DNA of 64,000 nt from Phascolarctobacterium_A succinatutens_B (GCF_958453765.1 NZ_CAUDZA010000002.1:93886-157885); one strand, 5' to 3'; counted from the stretch's first letter, positions 41,082-50,261 are shown. A program made the numbers and translations. Notes: generated by a model from the sequence alone, not told the origin.

Positions 41082-42443
41082 ATGGATTTACAAGAAAAGG
41101 CGAGGCGCAAGCTGCAGGAAAAACTGAGCGGGCCGCAGCAGGCTGTGGGCATGGACGGCAACGAGCTTTTAGGCCGTCTGAACCGGTTGAGCAGAGTGCA
41201 GACAATAAAGGATATTCCGCAGCTGACAACAGCTCTTTTTCCCGGTACCCACTGCCCTCTGATGGGCGCTGCTATGATTGCAGGCGGTATTAAGGATTGT
41301 CTGCTGATTATCGTCGGGACGGATGAATGCAGCTATTATACTAAAAGCCTGACTCTCAGCGACCGCTACGGTGGCATTAACGGACGTTGCGTTTCGGTAG
41401 TATTGAACAGCCATGATGTAACCTTTGGCAGTGCGGAAAGCATGCACAAGGCGTTCAAAGAGATTGTAGCGGAGTATAGTCCTAAATGCGTAATGCTTGT
41501 GACTACTTGCGTTATTGAGGTTATCGGGGATGATTATGATGCCATTGCCGAGGAGCTGACAAAGCAGTACAGCATTCCGGTAATGGCGGTGCATACCGAG
41601 CACTTTAAATGCGAGGACCATTTCCCCGGCTTCGAACGCGCCATTACAGCCTGCCAAAGCATCATGCAGGCGCAGGAAGGTGATGGCAGTGTCAACGTTT
41701 TGGGACAGCGCTTCGGAGATTTTGCAGATACGGAGCTGTATGCGTTGCTGCAAAAGTCCAGCGTGAAAATCGGCGTACAGCTGCCAAGCGGCTGCACAAG
41801 TGATGATATTCGTCATGCTCCGGCAGCGAAGGTCAATATTGTTGTCAATGATATTGCTCTGCCGTTGGCGCAGGCTATGCAGGAGCAGTATAACATTCAT
41901 TATGTTTACTTCAACCGCTTTGCTGCACCGGAAAAGATTCTGCAGGCCTATCAGCATCTGTTTGCTTATCTAGAGCTGCCGCTGCCTGCGGAGGTCAATG
42001 CAAAATTCGACGAATGCAAGGTGTTGGAGCAGAAAACGCTGCCTGTTGTACAGGGAGTACCGTATATTTTCGGCAATACGCAGTACGACTGCTTTGAGCT
42101 TAACAGCTATCTGTGCCGTTTAGGCCTTGTGCCGCAGCTGATTCAGAGCAATAAGCTGCGCCAAGAGCATTTTGAGGATATCAAAGGCATTCTGGCGACT
42201 ACCGACCCGTATGTCTGCAAGGCGGCTAATATAGCACCGCTGCAATATGTTTATGATGTACTACATCCGTGGATTTACATAGGACATGAATTTGGTGAAC
42301 GTTTGCGCCGCAAGGGAATTGCGCAGCTGCACAGCGACCCGGCAGGAAAAATGCTGGGCTTTGAATGCAACACCTTCCTGCTGAAAATTTTGCAGCAGGC
42401 TGTGGCTGATGCCAAAGTATTCAGAAAGGAGGCAGGCCTGTGA
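41082..42443 (+). CDS. Nitrogenase-like component 1, D-type subunit, copy 2
   Basis: The 453-residue protein is 50 residues shorter than copy 1 because it lacks the Met-rich extension; it starts MDLQEKARRKLQEKLSGPQ and joins the copy-1 sequence at GMDGNE. The three putative cluster cysteines are kept (Cys58, Cys83, Cys143). A shared late segment, PYICKAANIAPLQYVYDV-like, and a HEFGERLRRKG helix characterise both copies. The C-terminal third is well conserved between copies, suggesting a shared substrate site. The stop overlaps the K-gene GTG start. Confidence 0.87.
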   Translation: MDLQEKARRKLQEKLSGPQQAVGMDGNELLGRLNRLSRVQTIKDIPQLTTALFPGTHCPLMGAAMIAGGIKDCLLIIVGTDECSYYTKSLTLSDRYGGINGRCVSVVLNSHDVTFGSAESMHKAFKEIVAEYSPKCVMLVTTCVIEVIGDDYDAIAEELTKQYSIPVMAVHTEHFKCEDHFPGFERAITACQSIMQAQEGDGSVNVLGQRFGDFADTELYALLQKSSVKIGVQLPSGCTSDDIRHAPAAKVNIVVNDIALPLAQAMQEQYNIHYVYFNRFAAPEKILQAYQHLFAYLELPLPAEVNAKFDECKVLEQKTLPVVQGVPYIFGNTQYDCFELNSYLCRLGLVPQLIQSNKLRQEHFEDIKGILATTDPYVCKAANIAPLQYVYDVLHPWIYIGHEFGERLRRKGIAQLHSDPAGKMLGFECNTFLLKILQQAVADAKVFRKEAGL

Positions 42444-43663
42444 GCTTAGTTAGATTTTTACCGACACCGTCGGACAGAATGGGAATTATCTGGAGCCTTT
42501 TGGCCGTACAGGGAGCCATCGTGCTGGAATACGGCCCTGCGGGTACTACGCATTACAGCATGGGCTTATACGGCGGCTTGGGCCTGCGCTTTCAAAACCG
42601 CATGTTCACTACGCATATGAGCGAGGATGATGTTGTAATGGGTGACGTAACACGCCTGGAGGATGCCATCGTTGAATTGGATAAAAGCTATGCGCCGAAG
42701 GTTATCTTCGTCGTAGCCTCTTCCGTGACTGCCGTCATCGGAACTGACATCAAGGGCGTGTGCCGCTATATGCAAAATGAGGTCAAGGCTAAGCTAGTAG
42801 CCTTTGAACAGGGAGGCTTCCGCGGTGATTACAGTATCGGCTTGGCAGAAACATATAAGCTGCTCGTGCGCAATCTGCCAAAAAAGGATGTAGCGCAGGA
42901 GGCGGGCGTGTACAACATCATCGGCGCCTCTATGTGGCGGTACCGCATGGAAAGCGATATCTGGGAGATTAAGAGCCTGCTTGGCGAAGCGTTGGGACTG
43001 AGCTGTAATGCCTGCCTTTGCTGCGACACGAGCGTGGAGGAGCTGGAGGATATGGGCCTTGCACAGGTAAATATTGTGCTGGGCAACGAAGGTCTTGCCG
43101 CTGCCAAATACCTGCAGGAAAAATTCGGCACGCCGTATGTTTACGCTGTTCCCTACGGTTACAACGGTACGCTGAGCTTTTTGGCGCAGGTTGGAGAAGC
43201 GGTAGGCAGGGAGCCGGATTCTATGGTACTGCTACGCCTGCAAACAAAGGAAAAGAGCCTTTCCAGACTCAGTCTTTTCACTATGATGGGTAACAACAAG
43301 CCAAAGAAGGCTGTAGTTAAGGGCGATTATGATTTGGTACAGGGCGTGAGTGCCTTTCTGGAGCAGGGCGGCATCACTGTACTGCATAAAATGTGTGCGC
43401 ACAGCCTGAAGGCGATTGCCGAGCCGGCGGCAGATGTGGAAGCCTACGCTGAAGAGAGCGATTGGCTGCAGGTAATCCGTGGATTGCAGGATACACTTAT
43501 TTTGGCAGATGATGTGGCACTGCTGCAGGCTGATGCAGATAATATGAAGGTGCTTATCAGCGCACCGTTTATGAACAGCGCTGTGGCTACGCACATGCCG
43601 TTTATGGGCGAAAAGGGAGCGGATTACCTGTTTGAGCGGATGCAGGCGTATTGCAGAAGATAA
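42440..43663 (+). CDS. Nitrogenase-like component 1, K-type subunit, copy 2
   Basis: The protein has 407 residues like copy 1. It shares the altered ligand positions (GPAGTTHYS, ASSVTAVIGTD) and the LSCNACLCCDTS cysteine group. The first 140 residues are almost unchanged between copies; the part after residue about 225 differs more, so the copies may have diverged in partner or ligand binding there. Start GTG with AAAGGAGG upstream. The 3' end recurs as a fragment after the ABC exporter (34772). Confidence 0.85.
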   Translation: MSLVRFLPTPSDRMGIIWSLLAVQGAIVLEYGPAGTTHYSMGLYGGLGLRFQNRMFTTHMSEDDVVMGDVTRLEDAIVELDKSYAPKVIFVVASSVTAVIGTDIKGVCRYMQNEVKAKLVAFEQGGFRGDYSIGLAETYKLLVRNLPKKDVAQEAGVYNIIGASMWRYRMESDIWEIKSLLGEALGLSCNACLCCDTSVEELEDMGLAQVNIVLGNEGLAAAKYLQEKFGTPYVYAVPYGYNGTLSFLAQVGEAVGREPDSMVLLRLQTKEKSLSRLSLFTMMGNNKPKKAVVKGDYDLVQGVSAFLEQGGITVLHKMCAHSLKAIAEPAADVEAYAEESDWLQVIRGLQDTLILADDVALLQADADNMKVLISAPFMNSAVATHMPFMGEKGADYLFERMQAYCRR

Positions 43664-43706
43664 AAAAATAGCGCACGCTATTAAAGCATGCATTGAAAAT
43701 AAAGAA

Positions 43707-43746
43707 AACCCATGTCTTGCCGATTTCGGCGGGACATGGGTTTTAG
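43707..43746 (+). terminator. Terminator of the second nitrogenase-like operon
   Basis: Same hairpin as at 34847 (AACCCATGTC / GACATGGGTT), followed by TTTT. Confidence 0.85.
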
Positions 43747-43794
43747 TAATTTGTGTTTAATTTTTTATTTTTGTATTAGGCTTGCTTTACGCGC

Positions 43795-44059
43795 TTAAGC
43801 TTCTTCATTCAGCTTCTCCACATCAGCTAGAGACAAATTTGTAAGCTCAGCGATAACCTCGAGAGAATAGCATCCCTTAGTCAGCATACGTTTAGCAGTA
43901 GCGAGTTTCTCTTTAGCTTCACCTTTGGCAATACCCGCAGCTTCGCCTTCACGTCTTTCATCTAACAAACGTGCTTCCATAAGCATAAATTCTCGCCTCA
44001 CTTTCGTATCTGATTTGAGATAGCTGATTTCATCGTCAATCTGCTTGGTGAAATCAGTA
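43795..44059 (-). pseudogene. C-terminal fragment of an Rpn-family nuclease gene
   Basis: It encodes only the last 85-90 residues of an Rpn protein (from TKQIDDEIS through LDERREGEAAGIAKGEA to KLNEEA). The layout, a fragment abutting a longer copy, repeats that at 34938-36096. Confidence 0.78.
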
Positions 44060-44068
44060 TTAGAGTGC

Positions 44069-44566
44069 TTAAGCTTCTTCCTTCAGCTTCTCCACATCAG
44101 CGAGAGATAAATTTGTAAGCTCAGCGATAACCTCGAGAGAATAGCATCCCTTAGCCAACATGCGCTTAGCAGTAGCGAGTTTTTCCTCAGCAAGGCCTAT
44201 TTCTTTACCCTCAGCAATGCCTATTTCCTTGCCTTTGGCAATACCCACAGCTTCGCCCTCACGTCTTTCATCTAACAAACGTGCTTCCATAAGCATAAAT
44301 TCCCGCCTCACTTTCGTATCGAGTTTCAGATAGCTGATTTCATCGTCAATCTGCTTGGTGAAATCAGTAGTTACAATGTGGTTATTTACATAATCATAAA
44401 AGCTCTTGATGTCCTTGGAGATATCGCCATGCGTACCTTTTGTGTTTAAAATCATGGTTGTCGCTTCATCGGGAAGCTCCAACTCCCGATTTTCCAGACA
44501 ACATTTTTTAAAGGTATAAACGTAATTATCCTGTTCAAAGAAGTCAAAAACACAGATAAAAATGAT
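44069..44566 (-). pseudogene. Rpn-family gene lacking its nuclease domain
   Basis: It encodes about residues 120-285 of the Rpn protein (from IFICVFDFFEQDNYVYTFKK onward) with an enlarged Gly-Glu repeat tail (GIAKGKEIGIAEGKEIGLAE). Upstream, the sequence jumps to the 5' untranslated region of the intact copy (CATTTTAACACAGAT), so an internal deletion removed the start and the catalytic domain. Confidence 0.8.
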
Positions 44567-44686
44567 AGCAATTTTTCTTCTTCCATTTTAACACAGATAT
44601 AGTAAAAAATACATAAACAGTGCAAGACAAAAAAGCAGTACATTGACGATTGAATATCGTCAGTTTTTACTACAATTAGTGGATTT

Positions 44687-44776
44687 ACTTCTTTCGTCCC
44701 CGAAAGAAGTAACAAGAAAGGGGCGCGCTTTGCGAAAGCGCGGGAAACAGTCGCTTTTTTGCTCGCACAAAAAAGC
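44687..44776. repeat. Cluster of three hairpins
   Basis: Three perfect or near-perfect stems follow each other: ACTTCTTTCG/CGAAAGAAGT (44687-44710), CGCGCTTT/AAAGCGCG (44724-44742) and GCTTTTTT/AAAAAAGC (44753-44776). It looks like an interspersed repeat; no coding frame is credible. Confidence 0.65.
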
Positions 44777-44892
44777 TTAGCCAAAAATGCTTTACCATAA
44801 CTCATAGGTTAATAATAAGCTTAGTTTTGCGTACTTCCGCAAGCGATTATATATCGCAGTGAAAACATAAAAATTTTAGGGAATGAGTGCCT

Positions 44893-45064
44893 GGAATAAC
44901 AGAAATTGCAATACTGTTTGAGCGCTAAGTTGACTGCTGCAGCAAAATATCTTCGTATAGCGCGAGTTTATTGCAATTTCGTCGTTGTTCCGCACGAAAT
45001 TACCGTCCGTGAATCGCTTTGCTTTTTATAACGTGAACGCCTTAGGCTACTAAGCGATTCATGG
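44893..45064. repeat. Long imperfect inverted repeats in non-coding DNA
   Basis: GGAATAACAGAAATTGCAAT (44893-44912) pairs imperfectly with 44970-44991, and CCGTGAATCGCTT (45007-45019) with AAGCGATTCATGG (45052-45064). The region 44567-45130 has no credible gene. Confidence 0.55.
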
Positions 45065-45127
45065 GAAATTTTTTCGTTACAACGCGATATATAATTGCGA
45101 TGCTCATGTTTTATAACACAAAATATA

Positions 45128-45175
45128 GCACAAAAAACTGCCTGCTGAAATTTTCAGCAAGGCAGTTTTTAGTAA
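45128..45175. terminator. Bidirectional-looking terminator after the RND gene
   Basis: AAAACTGCCTGCTGAAA and TTTCAGCAAGGCAGTTTTT form a strong stem with A-rich and T-rich flanks. It ends the minus-strand efflux operon. Confidence 0.82.
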
Positions 45176-45192
45176 ATCCTATAAATGTAACT

Positions 45193-48100
45193 CTATTCTG
45201 CTTTAACCTTAAACACAATCGCGTACAGTACCGGCAGCACTACCAGCGTCAGCAGCGTTGCACCGGTCAGGCCGCAGGCAATAGCCACAGCCATCGCATT
45301 CCAGAACTGGCTGGCGAACATCGGAATCAATCCCAGTACCGTAGTGAAGGCCGCCAGCATAATAGGACGGAAACGCACAATCGCCGATTCCGTAATTGCC
45401 TTGGCAGGCTCCATTCCGGCATCAAGATGCTGCTGAATCTGGTCAACCAGCACCATACTGTTACGGATAATCGTACCGGTGAGTGCCAGGATGCCCAGCT
45501 CCGCCATAAAGCCCAACGCGGAATTGAACAGCAGCAGGCCGAAGATAACGCCGATTATTCCCATGGGCGCCGTCAGCATAATAACCAGCAGCTTGCGGAT
45601 ATCCTGCATCTGCAGCATAATCAGAACGACAATCAGCAGCAGCATCAGCGGTATAGGCTTCATCAGATAATTCAATGTATCGTTGCTGTCCTCCAGCGAA
45701 CCGCCGACTTCGATGCTCATACCGGCAGGCAGCTCCTTGCGCAGAGGCTCCAGCTCCTTGTACACCTGCTTGGTGATATCGTTGCCGGTAACTCCGTCAA
45801 CAATACCGCCGTTAACGGTAATCGTAGGACGCAGGTTGCGGCGCCAAATGATATTGTCCTCGCTGGTGTAGTCAAGATGCGCAATTTGTGACAGCGGCAC
45901 AGCACCCTGGCTCGTAGGAATGGAAATGGTTTCCAACTGCGAAATATCTGCGCGCTGGTCAGGCTGCAGGCGGAAAACGATACCAATCTGCTGGTCGCCC
46001 TCCAGGTAGGTTGCCACGGTATAACCGGATACCTGTGCCTGCAGAGCGTTAGCCACAGTCTGACGTGTGAGCCCCATCTGCAGCAGCTTGTCATTATCAA
46101 CCTTCAGCTTAACGGCGTTGGTCTGCTCCAGCCAGTCAAGACGTGTCATGTTGACGTAGGGATTGGCGGCCATCACCTTGCGCACTTTTTGCGCATATTC
46201 CTTAACTTGTGCGTCATTGTTGCCGCTGACGCGGATCATAACAGGATAGGGAGCAGGCGGACCGAGCGGAATCGAGCGGGAGTAAACTATAGCCTCCGGC
46301 AAATGCTCGGCGGCAAGCTCGCTGATGCGCTTCTCCAGTTTTTTGCGGTCCTCAACGCTCTTGGCTACAACAACGAGCTGTGCGTAGTTATCGCGCGGTT
46401 GTACCGGGTCGATTACCAGCACAAAGCGCGGTGCGCTTTCGCCTACGTAGGTGGAAACATGGTCTAATTCTTTATCATCCTTAATCAGATTCGTCAGCTT
46501 GCGTGCTGCGGCATCTGTAGTTTTAATCGAACTGCCCTCAGGCATATTAAGCTCTACTAAAAGCTCCGGACGTACGGAGGCAGGGAAAAATTCCTGGCTG
46601 ACGAAGCGCAGCATGAACATGGAAAGTCCCAGCATTGCCAGAGTAATGCCGATAACCGTGATGCGGTGTCCCAATGCCCAGTGCAGCAGCTTGCGGAAGG
46701 CGCGGTAGAAGCTGTTGTCATAAGATTCCTGCTTGATAACAGTGGGACGTATCCATTCATAACCCAATACCGGTGCCAGGGTTGCGGAAACAAGCCAGGA
46801 CAGCATCAGTGTTACGGTCATAACCGGGAAGAGGCTGTAGGCAAATTCCGAAGCGCTGGCCTTAGAGAAGGCAATCGGCATAAAGCCGAGGCAGGTGATG
46901 GTGGTGCCTGTCAAAAGCGGCCAGGCGCAGGTTTTGAAGGCATAGGAGGCTGCTTCCTTACGCGGCATGCCTTCGGACATTTTTACCTCCATCAGCTCAA
47001 CAACGACGATGGCGTCATCGACCAGCATACCCAGGGAAACAACCAGTGCGCCCAGGGATACCTTATGCAAATCAATGCCCAAAGCGAACATGGCGCAGAA
47101 GGAGCCTAACAAAATCAGCGGGATGCAGCAGGAAATTACGTAACCGCTGCGGCGTCCGAGCGTCATCAGGCTGACTACCAGCACGATGATAATTGCCTCG
47201 TAAAGGCTTTCGGAGAATTCGCTGATGGATTTTTTTACTACCTCAGGCTGGTTGGCAACCTGATTAAGCTCCAGTCCCAGCGGCAGCTCCTTTTGGATGC
47301 GGGCGATTTCCTTGGCCAGATTTTCACCGAGCTTGATGTTATCGCCGCCGTCCTCCATAGAAAGTGCGATGCCGACTGCGGGCTTGCCGTTATAGTACAT
47401 CATTGTTTCCGGCGGGTCTGCATAACCGCGGGTGATGGTTGCGATATCACCCAGGCGGAAGACACGCCCATTGGCATTGATGGGGATGGCAGCAATATTT
47501 TCCACGCTATCGGGGCTGCCGGTAATGCGCAGGTAGGAGTTGGCTGTATCAGCCTCAATCATACCGCTGGCATTGACCGAGGTCTGTGCTTTGATGGTGT
47601 TGGCAATGCTGTTGATATCCAGTCCCAGCTGTGATAGCTTGGCGGTTTGCATCTGCACGAAGATTTTCTCCGGCTGCACGCCCACCAGCTCAACCTTTTT
47701 GACATCAGGCACGCTGAAGAAGTCGAGCTTAATTTTTTCGGCGTATTTACGCATATCCTCATAGGTGAAGCCGTCACCGGTAATTGCGTAGATATTGCCG
47801 TAAACATCATCAAAACGGTCGTTATAAAACGGACCTACGGTACCCGACGGCAAGTCCTTTTTGCCGTCGTTGACGATATTGCGCAGCTCCAGCCAGCGCT
47901 GACGTACCGTGTTGCCGGCAACCTCATCCTTGAGCGCTACGGTAATAACGCAGACGCCGGGACGCGAATAGCTGGTGATTTTTTTAACCTGCGGCAGACT
48001 TTGAATCTGCTTTTCCAGCGTATTGGTCAGATGCATCTCAACATCCTTGGCGCTGGCGCCGGGCCAGGCTGCGGATACTACCATCTGCTTGACGGCAAAG

Positions 48101-48240
48101 CTGGGGTCCTCGCTGCGTCCGAGCGATTTAAAGGAAAACATACCCATAATCAGCACAAGCACAGCGAAGAAGTAAACTAACTGGCGATGGTTAATAGCCC
48201 ATTCTGCCCAGTTCGCATGATGCTTTTCGTTGTTTGACAT
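45193..48240 (-). CDS. RND efflux pump inner-membrane transporter (AcrB/HAE-type)
   Basis: The 1015-residue protein has twelve membrane helices and two large periplasmic loops. Helix 4 carries the proton-relay pair in VVSLGMLVDDAIVVVELMEV, and the second half repeats the fold with IGVIFGLLLFNSALGFMAELGILALTG and VLVDQIQQHLDAG. Such pumps expel drugs, bile acids or solvents through an outer-membrane channel. It overlaps the fusion-protein gene by one base (TAATG). No TolC-like gene is adjacent. A TetR gene lies upstream on the same strand, so the pump is probably repressed and inducible. Confidence 0.93.
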   Translation of the reverse strand: MSNNEKHHANWAEWAINHRQLVYFFAVLVLIMGMFSFKSLGRSEDPSFAVKQMVVSAAWPGASAKDVEMHLTNTLEKQIQSLPQVKKITSYSRPGVCVITVALKDEVAGNTVRQRWLELRNIVNDGKKDLPSGTVGPFYNDRFDDVYGNIYAITGDGFTYEDMRKYAEKIKLDFFSVPDVKKVELVGVQPEKIFVQMQTAKLSQLGLDINSIANTIKAQTSVNASGMIEADTANSYLRITGSPDSVENIAAIPINANGRVFRLGDIATITRGYADPPETMMYYNGKPAVGIALSMEDGGDNIKLGENLAKEIARIQKELPLGLELNQVANQPEVVKKSISEFSESLYEAIIIVLVVSLMTLGRRSGYVISCCIPLILLGSFCAMFALGIDLHKVSLGALVVSLGMLVDDAIVVVELMEVKMSEGMPRKEAASYAFKTCAWPLLTGTTITCLGFMPIAFSKASASEFAYSLFPVMTVTLMLSWLVSATLAPVLGYEWIRPTVIKQESYDNSFYRAFRKLLHWALGHRITVIGITLAMLGLSMFMLRFVSQEFFPASVRPELLVELNMPEGSSIKTTDAAARKLTNLIKDDKELDHVSTYVGESAPRFVLVIDPVQPRDNYAQLVVVAKSVEDRKKLEKRISELAAEHLPEAIVYSRSIPLGPPAPYPVMIRVSGNNDAQVKEYAQKVRKVMAANPYVNMTRLDWLEQTNAVKLKVDNDKLLQMGLTRQTVANALQAQVSGYTVATYLEGDQQIGIVFRLQPDQRADISQLETISIPTSQGAVPLSQIAHLDYTSEDNIIWRRNLRPTITVNGGIVDGVTGNDITKQVYKELEPLRKELPAGMSIEVGGSLEDSNDTLNYLMKPIPLMLLLIVVLIMLQMQDIRKLLVIMLTAPMGIIGVIFGLLLFNSALGFMAELGILALTGTIIRNSMVLVDQIQQHLDAGMEPAKAITESAIVRFRPIMLAAFTTVLGLIPMFASQFWNAMAVAIACGLTGATLLTLVVLPVLYAIVFKVKAE

Positions 48241-49364
48241 TAGATATCACCGCCTTTGGTCAGACGCACCTGTTGGTTATCGACAAGCTTGCTGAGGCCG
48301 GCGGTTATCAGAATATCACCCTTGTTTAAGCCGCCTGCCAGACGCACATTGTTGCCTACATAGCCGGCAACCTTAACGTCCTGCAGCACAGCGCGGTTAT
48401 TGCGCACCAGCCAGACCTGAGTCTTGCCATTTACCTGATACAGTGCTGTTGCCGGGATAACCAGCTCGTCCTCGGACGCAGCGGCGTCCTTAAAGCTGAC
48501 CTTGGCAGTCATGCCGAGCTTGGCTTCTGCAGGCAGCTGCGGCACAGCAACGCGCACCTTATAGGTACGTGTAATGCTGTCGGCAATAGGCGATATTTCG
48601 CGGACAGTGCCCTTCGCCGTAACATCGGGAAGCGCCCAGAAGCTGATATCCGCCTGCTGGCCGACGCTCAGCTTGACGTTTTCCGGCACGTTTATCTGGA
48701 TTTCACGCTCACCGCTGCGCACGATGGTGACCATCGGCGTACCGGCTGCCGTTACCTGGCCTGCTTCGCCGGTGATGGCTGCCACAACGCCGTCGGCATC
48801 ACTCGTCAGCTGCGTGTAGCTCAGCTGGTTGCCGCTGGCGTTGGCGTTGGCCTGTGCCTGGCGCAGGGTAGCATTGGCTGCCTCCAGCTGGGTATTGTAT
48901 TGGTCGCGCGTTGCTTCGCTTACAGCACCGCCGGCATACAGCTTGTTAAAGCGTGCCGCATTGTCGGCTGCCAGCTTTTGGTTGGCAACTGCGGATGCCA
49001 GCTGCGCATTGGCAGCTTCTACGCTTTGGTTTACGTCCTTCGGGTCGATGGTCATCAGAATCTGGCCGGCGTGTACCCGGTCGCCTACGTTGACAAGACG
49101 GGAAGCGATTCTGCCGGCAGTCTGGAAGGCCAGCTGGCTTTCGTAGCGGCCGCGCACCTCACCTGGATAAACGGTGGAGGAATCGACAATGCTTTCGCCG
49201 ATCGTCATAGTCCGGACGATGGGGATGTAGTTTGCCTCCTGTGGCTTATGCATAATACTGCTGTAAAGCTGCCAGCCTGCGGCTGCCAGTACGACAACGG
49301 CAGCTCCGGCAACAAGTTTCTTTTTATCAGGAAGTTTGGGAAGTTTTTCCATAATAGACTGCAT
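48240..49364 (-). CDS. RND efflux periplasmic adaptor (membrane fusion protein)
   Basis: The 374-residue protein has an N-terminal membrane helix (KKLVAGAAVVVLAAAGWQLY), then a barrel-sandwich/lipoyl domain split by an alpha-helical hairpin (about 115-180, with QSVEAANAQLASAVANQKLA and QLEAANATLRQAQANANA). A beta-barrel domain (MVTIVRSGEREIQINVPENV) and a C-terminal domain (ALYQVNGKTQVWLVRNN) follow. This is the HlyD/AcrA order. It couples the RND pump to an outer-membrane channel and is translated just before it. It lacks a lipobox. Confidence 0.92.
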   Translation of the reverse strand: MQSIMEKLPKLPDKKKLVAGAAVVVLAAAGWQLYSSIMHKPQEANYIPIVRTMTIGESIVDSSTVYPGEVRGRYESQLAFQTAGRIASRLVNVGDRVHAGQILMTIDPKDVNQSVEAANAQLASAVANQKLAADNAARFNKLYAGGAVSEATRDQYNTQLEAANATLRQAQANANASGNQLSYTQLTSDADGVVAAITGEAGQVTAAGTPMVTIVRSGEREIQINVPENVKLSVGQQADISFWALPDVTAKGTVREISPIADSITRTYKVRVAVPQLPAEAKLGMTAKVSFKDAAASEDELVIPATALYQVNGKTQVWLVRNNRAVLQDVKVAGYVGNNVRLAGGLNKGDILITAGLSKLVDNQQVRLTKGGDI

Positions 49365-49473
49365 GATTTAACAGCTCCCTTGCAGAATAATTTTATTGTT
49401 GTAAAATTTTTAATCGTTCAATTAAATTATAGGTTCTAAAGAAGATAGCGTCAAGCAACAAAGTTGTAAACAA

Positions 49474-49503
49474 AAATAAAGCTGCTTTGAAGCAGCTTTA
49501 TTT
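49474..49503. terminator. Bidirectional terminator between the TetR gene and the efflux operon
   Basis: AAATAAAGCTGCTT and AAGCAGCTTTATTT form a perfect 14-bp stem around TG. It ends the minus-strand tetR transcript before the pump operon. Confidence 0.8.
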
Positions 49504-49514
49504 AAGGAATATAT

Positions 49515-50123
49515 TTACTTTTTACTAAGTGACGCAAGGTAGGTGTTGAGTGCCTGCAGCAGGTAGTCAAGCTCAGCGCCGTTTTGGAAATTGCCTAGCT
49601 CGCAGATATGGCTATGCATCAAAAAGAAGAACATGATAATACCTTCCAGTGTGAAGGCAACGTGGGTTGCTTTGATATCCGCAACGATTTCGCCGCAGGC
49701 AATCGCTTCCTCAACCAGCTCCGTCATGAACTGATGGATGCGGTACAGCTTGCTGCGCACGTAGTTTTCAAACATGGGCTGCGGAGTCAGCAGCTCGCGG
49801 TAAATCAGATGAATGTTGTAAGGGTTCTGCTGCTGCATTTCGGCAATGCCGTCTACATAGGTACGCAGCTTGGTAAGCGGTGAACCGGGCTGCTGACGGA
49901 TTTTGTCCTGCAGCTTCAGAAATTTTTCTGCCTCGGTATATAAAACCTCCTGATATAAATTCTTTTTGCCGCCGAAATAATAGGAAATCAACGCGCTGTT
50001 GACGCCGCTGGCAACAGAAATCTGCTTAATAGATACGGCAGCGAAGCTGTCCATGGCAAACAGCTTGGTTGCGGCCTCGAGAATTTTATCAGCAGAGTTG
50101 AGATTAGGACTTTCATCTATCAT
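49515..50123 (-). CDS. TetR-family transcriptional regulator
   Basis: The 202-residue protein has an N-terminal TetR helix-turn-helix (ADKILEAATKLFAMDSFAAVSIKQISVASGVNSALISYYFGGKKNLYQEVL pattern, about 12-60) and an all-helical ligand domain resembling the CecR/DUF1956 group (YNIHLIYRELLTPQPMFENYV). It lies upstream of the RND adaptor and pump genes in the same direction, separated by a terminator, and likely represses them until an inducer binds. A -10 TATAAT (50164-50169, minus strand) with CTTACA 17 bp upstream is its probable promoter. Confidence 0.9.
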   Translation of the reverse strand: MIDESPNLNSADKILEAATKLFAMDSFAAVSIKQISVASGVNSALISYYFGGKKNLYQEVLYTEAEKFLKLQDKIRQQPGSPLTKLRTYVDGIAEMQQQNPYNIHLIYRELLTPQPMFENYVRSKLYRIHQFMTELVEEAIACGEIVADIKATHVAFTLEGIIMFFFLMHSHICELGNFQNGAELDYLLQALNTYLASLSKK

Positions 50124-50261
50124 ATAACGTAATACCTCGTTGGAATAAATAATGTATGAATATATTATACACGATTTGGGCGCAGATGTAAGCTGATTTT
50201 GTTAAAAAAGTGATATTATGAAAATATCTTGTTAAATATGAAAATTTTGTTCGTTAATATG

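Noticed and set aside
28144..43663. A true nitrogen-fixation (nif) locus
   Set aside because: No nifE, nifN, nifB or homocitrate synthase genes are present; the K-type subunit lacks the P-cluster cysteines; and both component 1 subunits are shorter than or unlike NifD/NifK.
19294..44600. A mobile genomic island with integrase and attachment sites
   Set aside because: Duplications and Rpn genes suggest rearrangement, but I see no integrase, insertion-sequence transposase, terminal direct repeats or tRNA boundary.
44452..44805. A 117-codon minus-strand open frame
   Set aside because: It runs through the hairpin cluster and the deleted 5' region of an Rpn remnant, has no ribosome site and no protein-like composition.
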